Of a DNA stretch of 64,000 bases, positions 10,125 to 20,330 are shown piece by piece (the stretch's first letter is position 1; every line of letters begins with the position of its first letter). The translations under genes were made by a program, and so were the position numbers. The notes beneath the pieces were generated by a model. The model saw only the letters and a program-made list of their open reading frames with translations, was not told the origin of the DNA and did not search any database. Origin of the DNA: Yponomeuta sedellus (Eukaryota > Arthropoda > Insecta > Lepidoptera > Yponomeutidae); contig OW203726.1 in NCBI GenBank assembly GCA_934045075.1, positions 8,578,860-8,642,859 on the forward strand. The letters run 5' to 3'.

Positions 10125-10275
10125 TTATCCTAGTTTAGGATCAGGACAAGTGGTGGGTTCGATTAATACTGGGCCTCCGTACATTCCTACAAATGACCTC
10201 AGGCTGGTTATGTTTCCAAATTTGTGATATCCTTGCCTGGTCACTATAGGACAGGGTATCCTAGACAGGTGATTG
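10125..10275 (+). mobile_element. tRNA-derived SINE (group D), degraded
   Basis: B-box-like GTGGGTTCGATTAATACT, then TTTGTGATATCCTTGCCTGG and ACAGGGTATCCTAG as in the copy at 956. Confidence 0.6.
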
Positions 10276-10381
10276 TATGGAAATTATTTGTTTATTTACA
10301 AAATCGGAGTACAGCAAACCAATGATGTATGTCTTGATAATTAATTGTGTTAACGCTAGACCTGTCAGTAATGAGTTTTAG

Positions 10382-10440
10382 TATTTTATCAGAATCACAT
10401 ATATGTAACAAATACATATATATATGATTCTGATAAAATA
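10382..10440. repeat. Hairpin inverted repeat
   Basis: TATTTTATCAGAATCA plus an ACATATATGT arm (10382-10406) pairs with 10414-10440 across a 7-nt loop, with one bulged AT step. Confidence 0.8.
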
Positions 10441-10519
10441 TTAATGCAGGGTTATTGAAAAATTAAAATGCTTAGTTAATCAAAAATTTATTTAAAGCAT
10501 CTGTGGCCCACATAATCAT

Positions 10520-10660
10520 AATCATAGTCAGCCGGTGTCAATTCACTGCTGGACATAGGCCTCTTTCCAAGACACGCCATTGAGCCCGAAATTCGACTTT
10601 TTCCAGCCATTTTGCTAATAATCCTATCGTCGTTCTACCTTTAGCCGAAATGTAACGATT
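10520..10660 (-). mobile_element. RTE-like LINE 3' end remnant
   Basis: On the minus strand the sequence reads to CTATGTCCAGCAGTGAATTG and an ATT-rich tail. This matches the C-terminal EAYVQQWT-type coding end seen intact at 11990-12129. Frames are broken. Confidence 0.5.
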
Positions 10661-10709
10661 CAATTACAGTTGGTTTACGATTACTTTTTTTTTCTTCAAC
10701 TTTTGCAAT

Positions 10710-11299
10710 GATGATGATGATGTCGTCCATGCCGATCCGGCTACGGCGACTGTAGTGGGACCATCAGTCATTCATCATTCGTTGATGTGCCCGAGTGTGG
10801 CTGACGTAAGCAATCTTTGCAGTAAACGTACGTCCGCATGTGCCACATTTTAAAATTCCGTAAACATAATTGTAATGTATTGCCGCAGGTGGTCGGGCTT
10901 TTAAGTGATCCCGCTTAGCCTCGAGATCAGTTCGAATCTTCTCTTCAAAAGTGAAGACACTTGTTTGCACTAGGTGTCTCCACGCTGGTCTCTCAGCAGC
11001 GCATGCCTCCCAGTTGCTTGGATCCATATCGCAGCTCTTCATGTGCCTCTTCAGCACGTCCTTATATCGGAGAAACTGACCACCTCGTTTGCGCTTGCCT
11101 TTTCGGAGCTCTGAATAAAAAACACGCTTTGCCAGTCTCTCGTCAGGCATGCGGGAGACGTGGCCGCACCAGCGCAGTTGCCGCCTCATCAGATAGGATT
11201 CAATGCCGCCAACTTTAGCCCGGCGCAGTGCCTCTGTGTTACGAATGCGATCGGACCATTTTATATTAAAAATTTCGCGAAGACATTTGAGGTGAAACC
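10710..11299 (-). mobile_element. 5'-truncated non-LTR retrotransposon (C2H2-tailed RT)
   Basis: A dead-on-arrival LINE copy: only the last ~180 codons plus a short 3' end with an ATC tail (10710-10724 on the plus strand). An 8-bp direct repeat TTTGCAAT at 10702-10709 and 11300-11307 may be the TSD. The coding part is described separately. Confidence 0.75.
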
Positions 11300-11303
11300 T
11301 TTG
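10764..11303 (-). pseudogene. LINE reverse transcriptase C-terminal tail with zinc finger
   Basis: An uninterrupted 180-codon C-terminal piece with no start codon; it opens at a TTG where the insertion is truncated. It carries the post-[14 protein letters not shown] and [15 protein letters not shown] blocks that I associate with non-LTR RT tails. It ends in a C2H2 finger (C-G-T-C, then H-T-R-A-H) about 20 residues from the C-terminus. The catalytic RT core is absent, so it cannot function. That the frame is intact argues for a fairly young insertion. Confidence 0.8.
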
Positions 11304-11307
11304 CAAT

Positions 11308-11823
11308 ATTTAAAACTTAACAAGAAAAATTGTTAAGCTTTTTACTGTTAATGGTACGCGATATTATTTTTACGGTTCTTCCAAATGAGACTTACGAAAA
11401 AAAGAGTTGTTTTTGCTGACATTACATGGGGATTTTAAAGCTTAAAAAAAAATCAGGCTGTTAATAGTGCGTGATTTTATTTTATGGTCCCTTCAACTGA
11501 GATTTATAAGAAACTGAATTCAGTTTCTGATGACATCATCTAATCAATGAACGGGCCAGACTGTCAACCCTTCAGTAGCTCACGAGTCGCATAAAATTAT
11601 GCCCAGACTTCTTTCGCAACGCTTAATAGAATATCGCTTTGTTTTATTTTGCCACTCGCCTCCAAATCACGATTATGAAATATGTCATCGGATATTGGTA
11701 AAATGTTGAGTAGGGTTTGGCCTTCATCGTTGTATGTTACAAAATTTGATATCGGCTGACATGCATATAACAAAGGAAATTATTTGCATTCACTGCCTGA
11801 TAATGGACATGGTAGGTCATACT
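11308..11823. other. AT-rich intergenic DNA
   Basis: No clear feature. A diverged duplicated motif (TTTTA-CGGTTCTTCCAA-TGAGA at ~11368, TTTTATGGTCCCTTCAACTG at ~11481) hints at an old local duplication. Confidence 0.35.
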
Positions 11824-11836
11824 AAGGATCCACAAT

Positions 11837-11953
11837 CTTTGCCTTTATCAACCCTTGTATATTCTCACTGCTGGGGCACGGGTCTCTTCCTGCATTGCAG
11901 GAAAGTTAGGCCATACTCCATCACGGGGTCCAAGTCCGGGTTGGTCCACAATA
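11837..11953 (-). mobile_element. SINE-5S copy 4, 5'-truncated
   Basis: Minus-strand 3' third of the family (GGACTTGG through CAAGGGTTGATAAAGGC). A 13-bp TSD, AAGGATCCACAAT, lies at 11824-11836 and 11954-11966. Confidence 0.9.
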
Positions 11954-11989
11954 AAGGATCCACAATATTGAACCCTAAATAAACATAAT

Positions 11990-12129
11990 CATCATTTCAG
12001 CCTATTGCAGTCCACTGCTGGACATAAGCCTCCCCCAGGGTGCGCCACAAGACCCGATCTCCCGTTTTTGTCATCCAGTCACCACCAGCCACCTTTTTCA
12101 GGTCGTCGGTCCATCTGGCCGGAGGGCGT
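11990..12129 (-). mobile_element. RTE-like LINE 3' end, heavily 5'-truncated
   Basis: A 140-bp minus-strand insertion coding for the C-terminal residues RPPARWTDDLKKVAGGDW and LGEAYVQQWTAIG with a stop at 11997-11999, followed by a GAT tail. A 12-bp TSD, AATAAACATAAT, lies at 11978-11989 and 12130-12141. The coding block resembles the tail of RTE-clade endonuclease-RT proteins. Its end, CCAGCAGTGGAC then TGATGAT, resembles the SINE-5S 3' end. Confidence 0.85.
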
Positions 12130-12172
12130 AATAAACATAATATTGAACTAAAACTTTCGTAAGTACTACAGA

Positions 12173-12273
12173 TTATTGTATTGTTACCGGATTTCGCTCT
12201 GATTCGCATTTAAAACCTGGTCGGACTTTTCCGCCAAAAAACCTAGTAATTTTATCCGGTAACAATACAATAA
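12173..12273. repeat. Small inverted repeat element, 20-bp arms
   Basis: TTATTGTATTGTTACCGGAT (12173-12192) and its exact reverse complement (12254-12273) flank a 61-bp centre. Probably a tiny MITE or fold-back. Confidence 0.75.
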
Positions 12274-12636
12274 ACTAATATTGTTAAAACTATTATTTTA
12301 GGTTTACATGTTTTTGATTGCACTAATGTGATCATACTTAATACTCGTACCAACTAACATCATCAAATATGTAAAAATCTCTTGTAACAGTGTTTCCTAT
12401 CTAACTTCTCGAAAACGGCTTTACCAATTTTTATGACTTGTTTTGTGTGTGTGTGGTGGACTTAAAAATAGGTCGTAGGATAATTAATATGGCAAAACAA
12501 CGTTTGTGGAGTCAACTACCACTCAAATAATATGATTGGAGAAAAGATGGTCAACTTGGAGTGCTTTACGTTGCCTTTTTCTCCCCTTCAAACTCGACCC
12601 GGAGGTATCGGCTAACATTGACTACATTGACTAACC
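12274..12636. other. AT-rich intergenic DNA
   Basis: No feature recognised. Confidence 0.35.
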
Positions 12637-13010
12637 TAATACTTTGGCCTTTGCATCTACGTAATGAGATGATTTATACAGCATCCAGTAGCACCTTCAC
12701 TCACACTAGATGAGTGAAGGGACCACTTGGACGCTGCAGTGCCTGGAACAATGTGTTTGTGATAGAGTAGGCTTGCCCAGCACCTATACCATACTGGCAG
12801 TTTAGTCGGGCTATCACAAAGGACAGACAAGTCAATACGCGCGGAGCTAATGAAGCCACGGGCTACCTCACGCTGGTTTCCTTCACATTTAGCGTGTGGT
12901 GGTTAGACCTAGCATTGTAACAATGACCAAAGTCATTGGTATATACCGGGATTCGAACCCGCTACCTCCCGATTGAGAAGTCGGTGTTCTACAGCCGATA
13001 TCACTACTAG
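12637..13010 (-). mobile_element. tRNA-derived SINE (group B), near full length
   Basis: The minus-strand body matches 26701-27107 (GCTGGGCAAGCCTAC, AGTGAAGGTGC, GGCCAAAG end). The head region near 12950-13000 has a B box GGTTCGAATCC equivalent in reverse (GGGATTCGAACCC). No TSD assigned. Confidence 0.75.
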
Positions 13011-13082
13011 AAATTTGCCGATGTAGGTAATTATGAAAATAAACAAAGTCACAAAGTAACTTAAAAACTTTATTCTCCATCC

Positions 13083-13203
13083 TAAGGTTGTCTGGAAGAG
13101 ATTACTTTTAGTGATAAGGCCGCCGTTTGTGCTCTTAGGTTAAGAAATGTCTGTGTGATTGCCATTTTTATGTACAATAAAGTGTTCTCTATCTATCTAT
13201 CTA
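13083..13203 (+). mobile_element. LINE 3' end with TCTA tail
   Basis: AAGGTTGTCTGGAAGAGAT, GATAAGGCCGCC, GTACAATAAAGTGTTCTC and TCTA repeats are the 3' terminal block of an abundant non-LTR element. Copies here include 13871-14001, 26543-26633, 27930-28045 and 59505-59622. No coding sequence remains. Confidence 0.7.
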
Positions 13204-13205
13204 TT

Positions 13206-13524
13206 CTATTTAAGCCTCAATGGTAGCATATTATCTTGAACATTTGGTCCTCTATAATGGCTGGCACAAAAACTCGATGACTCCGATGCTCTTGGACGTC
13301 AATGTCACGCTAAGATGGAATCTTGTCCCACGGTTTGATATAACTGCTCGACTTAGAGTACGATTAATGGTCACTGTGACTTCCGCGCGGTTAATTACGA
13401 GTCACATACTTCGGACTTTGGGCCTTAGGCGAAGTTTGTTTTTTGGATATGTTTGTAATGGGGGACGTATTTATGCGTGGAGATTGTAATTATACTATAG
13501 AAGGCATAAAAAAACATAAAATAA
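13206..13524. other. No recognised feature
   Basis: An 89-codon plus-strand frame (13220-13489) lacks a convincing start and any recognisable motif. I regard it as chance. Confidence 0.4.
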
Positions 13525-13546
13525 ATACATACATACATACATAACC

Positions 13547-13834
13547 TCACGCCTGTATCCCAGAGAAGTAGGCAGAGACCTGAGACTGCCACATGCCACA
13601 ATCCTGACAGATCACCTTCGCTTCATCAACGTTCATAAGTCGTTGCATGCACGCACGCCGGTTCCGGATACTTTTTATCTTTCCTTTTGCTAATACATCC
13701 CCTATCTGGTCGATGTATGTCCGCCTGGGACGACCCTTACCAACCCTTCCACTCACATTCGCAATATATATTTGTTTCGTCAATCTTTCAATATATATTT
13801 GTTTTTTTGTATATAAATATTCGATAAGCACCAA
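13547..13834 (-). pseudogene. LINE ORF2 C-terminal fragment
   Basis: A frame with TKQIYIANVSGRVGKGRPRR and MNVDEAKVICQD motifs, typical of the last ~80 residues of RTE-like non-LTR proteins. The same tail recurs at 50962-51055, where it is frame-broken. It is not an independent gene. Confidence 0.75.
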
Positions 13835-13870
13835 CTACACGTCTCAATTTCTCCTTCAGCAATCTTTCCG

Positions 13871-14001
13871 ATTTAAGGTTGCCTGGAAGAAATTGCTATC
13901 AGCAATAAGGCCGCCAATTGTACCTCTTCTTTTGTAACTGTTGTCTCTGTAATTATTTTCTGGTGTGTACAATAAAGAATATTCTTATCTTATCTTATCT
14001 T
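13871..14001 (+). mobile_element. LINE 3' end with TCTTA tail, nested
   Basis: AAGGTTGCCTGGAAGAAAT, AATAAGGCCGCC, GTACAATAAAGAATAT, then ATCTT repeats. Inserted in the opposite direction inside the minus-strand LINE. Confidence 0.75.
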
Positions 14002-14011
14002 ATCTTTCTTC

Positions 14012-14090
14012 GTCAATTTTTAGCCTCTAAATAGGTTTTTAAATTTGTTCCTTAGCACGGGTTAGTGCATTAAAAATAAAAAATAGTGTA
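14012..14090 (+). mobile_element. SINE-T copy 3, strongly 5'-truncated
   Basis: Only the 3' module is present (TTTTTAGCCTCTAAATAGG to AAAAATAGTGTA). A 10-bp TSD, ATCTTTCTTC, lies at 14002-14011 and 14091-14100. Together with copy 1 it defines the A-rich tail as the priming end. Confidence 0.85.
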
Positions 14091-14230
14091 ATCTTTCTTC
14101 CTTCATCCTCTCCACATGTCCAAATCAACGCAGCATTCCTTTCTCAATTCTAGTCACCTCTTTCAGTCCACAACCTTATCTAATCAGACTATTGCGTATC
14201 CTGTCATTCAAAGTAACACTACAAGTACTT

Positions 14231-14410
14231 ATACTATTTTTATTTTTAATGCACTAACCCGTGCTAAGGACAAATTTAAAAAACCTATTTAGAGGCTAAA
14301 AGTTTCACCCATGCCGGGATTCGAACCCGTAACCTCTGGCTATCCGTGCCAGCGCTCTACCAATCCCGAATCCCGGCATGGGTGAAATAGCCTCTAAATA
14401 GGTTTTTTAA
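14231..14410 (-). mobile_element. SINE-T copy 4, fold-back, nested in LINE
   Basis: The left part runs from the reversed tail (ATACTATTTTTATTTTTAAT) through a minus-strand tRNA-like unit. A short opposite-strand part follows (CCCGAATCCCGGCATGGG) and ends GGTTTTTTAAA. An imperfect 13-bp TSD (ACTACAAGTACTT / ACTACACATACTT) lies at 14218-14230 and 14411-14423. Confidence 0.8.
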
Positions 14411-14422
14411 ACTACACATACT

Positions 14423-14605
14423 TCACAAGGACCTCATCTCTAATGCATTAATTCTGCTTTCTTGCTTCTTTTGCCACACCCAAGTCTCGCTACCATACAT
14501 AAGTGTTGGGACCAGCACACCATTATGAATAGCCAATCTAGCTCTTTTGGAGATGTTTCGGCTACACACAATGGAGTGCAAGGCACCGTTTACACAATTT
14601 CCCAC
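14423..14605 (-). pseudogene. LINE reverse transcriptase fragment (thumb region)
   Basis: The MYGSETWVWQKKQESRINAL block downstream of the RT active site is recognisable. It is the upstream continuation of the LINE at 13525-14640, cut by SINE-T copy 4 at its C-terminal end. Confidence 0.75.
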
Positions 14606-14798
14606 TTTTACTCTTCTTTCTATAACACCTATATATATTTATTTCTATATATTTATATAAAATAAATAATAAATTCACAAACATACTTTTTTATTGTTTT
14701 CGCAGATCTAAAAAATGTAAATCAATTAGTTATTATAAGAACAAAAGAGATGTCGAGTAGCACAAAAAAAACATTGTAGCATTTAATATTACATTTTC

Positions 14799-15215
14799 CG
14801 GGACGATGACAGGAGGCCGGATGGGATGTCGTTGATCCCATGGAAAAATCGGAGGGCCCTGGTTTGGGACGCCACATCCGCGGACACTTTGGAGCCGTCC
14901 CACGTCCGGGCCACTTCCATAAAAGCCGGTGCTGCGGCATCAAGTGCTGAAGGCATCAAGCGGCGCAAATACGGGACTCCGGCACAGAGTCACTTATTCG
15001 TGCCGTTTGGTGTCGAGACACTCGAACCGTGGGGGCCCGAGGCGCGACTGTTCTTTAAAGAACAGTCGCGCCTCAACGACACGACCAGAGACTCCAGGAC
15101 TGGCTCTTATCTCGGGCAGAGGATAAGTCTTGCCATACAACTAGGTAATGTAGCCAGCATACTGGGGATCCTCTCCAGAGGCGGCGATGATCTGGGCGCA
15201 GTAATTGGCTTTTAG
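14799..15215 (+). pseudogene. C-terminal fragment of an invertebrate mobile-element polyprotein
   Basis: An open frame of about 138 codons ends at a TAG at 15213-15215. It contains RPDGMSLIPW, LVWDATSADTLEPSHVR, VPFGVETLEPWGPEA and GNVASILG blocks. I recall this DG-x-LVPW / WDAT / PF-x-ETLG pattern from the C-terminal ends of repeated, RT-associated invertebrate ORFs; the exact family is uncertain. A stop codon lies just upstream near 14780 and no start fits. It is therefore a 5'-truncated insertion. A perfect 36-nt palindrome (15039-15074) disrupts the expected spacing between GPEARLFF and RLNDTTRD. Confidence 0.6.
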
Positions 15216-18200
15216 GTAGTGTTTAAAATTAATTAATTTAGTTCTAGGTCCAAATTGTTTGGTGCTTTTTTGTACCACGTGACTAGAACTTATTACCGCG
15301 ACTATGTAAAGGTTTAGAGAAAATTAGTCGTAGAGAAAAACCTTTAACGTTATTATTTTATCTTGTAATGAGGCCTGTCCAATGAGACCAAAACATTTCT
15401 TCGATAGCGCTAAAAGCCTAAGCCTGCTTAAGCCTGTCAGCCTGTGTCTATCTATCTATCTAGGATCATTTCAAAATAATAAAAGCTAGAATCCAGCAGT
15501 CCATCAGATATTTATTAGTTTATCACGTCATAAATATTTATTTATTAACTTACTTATCCAGTGATTTAGCTTAAGTCACCATTACTCGTAATACTACAGA
15601 AAAGGGCGTATTTGTATTCATTTGTATTTATCCGGATTCATCAGTCTATAAATGAGAACCTACTTGAAAGGTATTGAAATAGTTTTAAAATATACAAATA
15701 AGACTGCGAATTAACCTTGTTATGTCTAGAGGACACTGTTTTGTGATAATTTTATTTACAATGTTGTTTTTGATTCAGTGTGATTTCTTAAAAGATTGTA
15801 ATAATATGTCAATAATATATCAGGTCGAGGTACTCTATTATTGAATAAAAGCTTTTTCTATAAGCAATTTCCGTAACTTTCTTTTAAATAGGGCCAAAAG
15901 GATCTCTTTTTATAACTTTGCGATCAATAAAGGAATACAGGCATCTGTTTTAATAACAAAAGAATACTTAATATTTTGGTGTTGGTATGTTTGTACATTC
16001 GTCCGCAGGTCAACCTTTATATTTTTGTTGCAAAGTCACTCTTAACGTAACTGATTATAGTGCACGTATGTAAAGATTGATGTGCTGCCGATTATACCCT
16101 TCGATGTTATTAGTTTAGCGTCCATAAAATAAACCTTATAATAATTTTTAACTTCAGGCTCCTTGTATTAACTGGGTTCATTTATACTTTCAATTAAATT
16201 CTGTTTAATAATTTCACACAGCGTTGATCGATTTCATTTAATCTCTAAGTTGTAATAAAAAGCGATGAAAAATGTGTTCTCGTAAGATTTCGACAGGAAT
16301 ATTGGTGTAGGCTACTGAGATGCAAATTGCAAGTGACAATTTCGCAAATTGATATTATCTCACGCACTAAGTTCTGTAAATTCTGATGTTGCTCGGTTAA
16401 ATAGATTTGTCTCGTTTTTCACTGTACCTTTGCTGCGCTCAATAATGTAGCTGAATTCTCGGTAACATTCTCAATTGGTCGATTGAGTATAAGTTTATAA
16501 CTTGAGTTACACGAAATACTGTAAAATGTTACCTGTCATTGACCGCATCTATTCATAGATTGTTTATGGAATACTGCTGTAAGTATGAGGCGATTAATTA
16601 TTTACATTATTTATTGACAAACATTTAAAATTTATTCTTCGCTAAATAGCTAGGACTCTTTATTCTACTCGCGCTTATGTAGTAATATCGTAGTTCTATA
16701 TAGAAAATGCTATTGATACAAACTGAAACCTGGAAACAGTTTTTCAAAATAAATAATTCACAGAAATCTAATGTTTTTAAACAATTTGATCCTTTCAAAT
16801 ATTCATATTGAAAAAGATTCGTGAAGAAACATTCGACGTGAAAAAATATAGCGTTGAACTGTTCAAATGAGTAGTGCGGAATAAGGGATGTATCGTGAAA
16901 GCTTATTATTCTAAGACAAAAGTGTAAAGACCACTCTAAAGCTGGTAGTATAATGATGAATATTTTAACTGTCCTAACGCCTCCAAAATTTTTGGTATTT
17001 ATGCATGCTAATTGAAACAACTTTGGAACAAAAACATCAGTGAAGACATTAACTTGACAATGGTTTCTCTTACCTTTGTAATCACAGAATCTTGCGCCCA
17101 TCCTGGTGCTATACTCCCAGCCCCCTTTTATTGCGTTAAGGGTGACTTACGAGTAAAATGTAAAGGTTCGTGTGCTATCGAATGTACAATGACGGATTCA
17201 CTGATTACGTGACAGTTATTTTCATTCCATTGCCGTTTCGAAGGTTTCATATAGAGCTCGCGTAAATTTGAAGCATAGTACATTTGAAATAGCATCGAAA
17301 TTAAATTAATGCCTTCATGCTACTTCTATTGTACTACACTGCAATAACAATCTGGGTATGATCTATGCATTCATGTACCAATAAGAAACACGAAATAAAA
17401 CAAACATTACACGATTAACATTTTCTATAATGAACTCTAAGTGTTATTTTGTAAATTGCCAATAATAACTTGGACAAATGACAGTTATTATCTCGAGGAG
17501 ATTCGTGACCGGAGGGCTAGATGATGTCATTGTATTGTAGGACACTGATAGATTCACAGATGTTCATTATGTCTAACCATTTAATTATACTAGCCATTGT
17601 TGTACCGTAATTGAAAGTTAATAATGACACGTTGACATATTAACCAATTGATCAAATATCTATACAAATGCAATTTGCCACAAAGATTTAAGGTAAAATT
17701 GCACCACTTAATTCCATTTAGAGAAACCATTTAAAACCTTTCAACGCTCTCTGTAGTTTATAATGTAACGTCGATTTCATCAAATGTCACTATACAATAT
17801 TATTTCTTTAAAGCTTCAAGTATGAGTAGGATTTGTATAGCAATGGATTACTTAAGTCAATCCGTGCAACTTGTTCTAACTCTCCAATTGCACTCAAATC
17901 GCGGCTAACCATTCAATGCTAATTGGACGACGACGACGCGTACGCGAAAGAACTCCAAAATTAGAAAGGTATTTTTCACGTAAAGGCCGCTATGCATTTT
18001 GATGCAGACGCCACATAAAAAATAGAAAAAAAAACCTTCAACAATCAACTTCCGCCTTCTTACAAAGAGAGTCGCGTCACAAAGAGGCACATAAGTTGCG
18101 CGGTCAAGATCTATTGTGCCAGATGAGTGCGATAGTCTCTAAGATATTACAATAGCTGAGAAAGGTGTCAAGTACTTTGCAAACACTTCATTAGGGCTAT

Positions 18201-18590
18201 CCGATACGAAAATAGTAATGATACCCCCGTAGTGTAGGAAGGTACATAGGTTACGCAATAGCCCTAATTATTTCGGCAATAGACGAAAGGAGATACGATT
18301 TTGCTAGCCGTGTTTGTAGACGGCTTGTGCGCGTTTGCACCGAAATGGTGTTGTTGTGCAAAATAAGTCAATGTGTTGCGTAAGTGTTGCGCGGTAAAAT
18401 GAAGGATGGACGCGTGCTGCATGTGAAGACGAGCGACACTACGTGAATGGCCCAGTTTGCTCTAAAAAGGTAATGTCTAAGGCCGGGGTAGGTAATGGGG
18501 CAGAATGGGGGTTTCGAGCCCGTGGGTAAAGGGGCAAAAGGGCTGGGGTAAAACAGCTATTTTGCGGTAATAAGTCTGTCTATAAGATAA
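15216..18590. other. Mostly unique AT-rich DNA
   Basis: A TCTA run near 15448-15463 is probably a LINE-tail scrap. A 158-codon minus-strand frame at 16625-17101 is rich in F, I, Y and C, with no domain or codon signal I can see. 18290-18560 is CpG-richer and could hold regulatory DNA. No gene is supported. Confidence 0.4.
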
Positions 18591-18640
18591 GATAAGAATA
18601 TTCTTTATTGTACACTGGAAAAAAAACAAATACAAAACAA
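18591..18640 (-). repeat. LINE 3' end scrap with TCTTA tail
   Basis: AAGATAAGATAAGAATATTC then TTTATTGTACAC is the reverse complement of the tail block seen at 13960-14001. Confidence 0.6.
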
Positions 18641-19538
18641 TTGCAAATATACATATAAAGGTAAAGTTGATCGAACGACATAATGAAATTATTAATTAAA
18701 TGAAATGCTTTATGAACACCACGTGATAATAATATAAGAAGTCTGTCGCATAGAAATCCCTTAGCTGTTAATATTTTCATTTACGAGAAACTTATTGATT
18801 TTTTTTATTAACATAATTATCTATTATGTCTATGTGATAAAAGTTACTTAGGTCATAGAGGTAACAAGATTCTTAAGGTGACTAACCACTGATCTAAGGG
18901 TTTAGTCGAAAGCGATAAACTAGAAGAAACCTTGCATAGGTTCAGCGTAATCGATTTTGTCAGATGCAGAGTCAAGCGACCAAACACCCTACATGTTTGC
19001 ACGTATTAGTGGAGAATCTTAGATTGGTAAACCTTTGGTAGAGTCCACTTAAGGTTTCCGCTTTCTCGATTATGACACAGCATAAGTTTATCAGCCTTGC
19101 AGTACGCTTTGCAGTGGTGAAAGGGCTTCTTCATTTTAATTTTAATAGGAATTTGTTGCGAGCTGTGTGTAGTGGTTTTCCGCGCAACCAATTTGCACAA
19201 TCCAATAATTTCGCCTGTCGATTCTCTCATTGACTTGCGGTTGCTGAGCATTTTCTAGTTAACTGTGTGGTTGTTTCCTATTTGTTAACGTCAACGCATT
19301 GTTCTGAAACAAATAAAAGATTACATGACAGCCACATAGTGTTGAGAGCATGTTGTAAAACGTTGCCTAAGTGTCATGTACAATGTAGAGCATTGTGTAC
19401 TTCAGTCGCGTCGATGAGTTGACGATTAACTATCAGAAAAGGCTTGTCAGTATAGAGTTGAGGATAGAGTTGACGTTAAAAAATAAACATTGCGCGGTCA
19501 CACGTGCTTTGACCTCTGTTGCGAGACCGAATTGTGCA
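18641..19538. other. AT-rich DNA
   Basis: No repeat or convincing gene. A CTTGTCAGTATAGAG initiator-like site near 19443 precedes the candidate exon at 19539. Confidence 0.35.
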
Positions 19539-19600
19539 ATGGCAGATGGACCAGCGCGCAATGAGGATAATAATGTTCCCAAGACCCCCAGTAGTTTGTT
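19539..19600 (+). CDS. Candidate short first coding exon
   Basis: ATG at 19539 (GTGCAATGGC) starts 20 codons, MADGPARNEDNNVPKTPSSL, followed by a possible donor GTAAAAG at 19601. The composition (D, N, P, no long hydrophobic stretch) looks protein-like. An initiator-like TCAGTA lies about 90 bp upstream. Without splicing the frame stops at 19601-19603. No second exon was identified. This is weak; chance is quite possible. Confidence 0.22.
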
Positions 19601-19603
19601 GTA

Positions 19604-20085
19604 AAAGTTTCACATATCATTACTCTTATTTTTTCGTGAACGAAACCGTAATCTATTGCAATTTAATTCAAATATCATCATAATAGTGTGAAATTACTGT
19701 ATGTCAGCTAGGCAATTCTGATTGCGAGTAATGATAGTTACAAAAATACGTTTATTAATCGTTCAATAATTTTATGCATAATATAGTGTGTTAAGTAATG
19801 CAAGTGCGTGGTTGGCCGTGAACTCCACCCCTGAGGTGCAAACACAGCCCACAAGTGTCAGTTAACACTTCAGTGAATGTGGCAGTTACGTTTCAAGTAA
19901 TGTTTGATTTGTAATCCAAGAGATAAGTAGTCAGCTGTTAGTCGAGTAGTTTTTTGTCAAAATAGTTTTTGCAGTGTTTTGCCTGTCCTAACGCAGATGT
20001 GTGTTCATGTCCTCACTTTGATAAAACAAATTTACGTCTTAAATAAAATATAAAAAGTTGGTCAATAAGTTATTATTTAACTCAT
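19604..20085. other. AT-rich DNA
   Basis: No recognised gene. AACACTTCAGTGAATGTGG near 19866 is an initiator-like sequence only. Confidence 0.3.
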
Positions 20086-20330
20086 GCGCAAGCTTATGCT
20101 TATATCCCGGAGGGATAGGTAGAGATCATAGAGAAAGGAACCAAGGTGTCGAATTTCTCTTGTCAAATTCTAACTACCGACCACTTTTACTTGTTTACTA
20201 GAGGTATAAGTTGATAGTTTTATGGAAAATACATACATGTATAAATTCACGCCATTATCCGGGAATATCATATATATCAGAATATAATATACCATCGTTT
20301 GCCACATGCTACAATCCTGACAAACCGAAA
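20086..20330 (-). mobile_element. RTE-like LINE 3' end remnants
   Basis: Two minus-strand scraps (near 20100, and 20249-20328, coding for a VCQDCSMWQTMV-like piece of the MNVDEA...VC-D--MW tail). Frames are broken and the TATG tail is lost. Confidence 0.5.

Larger units (their letters stand above)
13525..14640 (-). mobile_element. RTE-like LINE, C-terminal part, with three nested insertions
   Basis: On the minus strand the element reads from 14640 (RT C-terminal, PTLMYGSETWVWQKKQ) through SINE-T copy 4, then 14217-14101 (a GHVERMKEER-like block), SINE-T copy 3 and an opposite-strand LINE 3' end. It resumes at 13870-13547 (GKGRPRRTYIDQIGDVL, RNRRACMQRLMNVDEAK) and ends in a TATG tail at 13525-13544. 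The order of the blocks matches one interrupted protein tail. The catalytic RT region is missing. Confidence 0.8.

Noticed and set aside
16625..17101. 158-codon minus-strand frame
   Set aside because: Rich in F, I, Y and C as expected from AT-rich DNA; no domain, splice context or recognisable motif.
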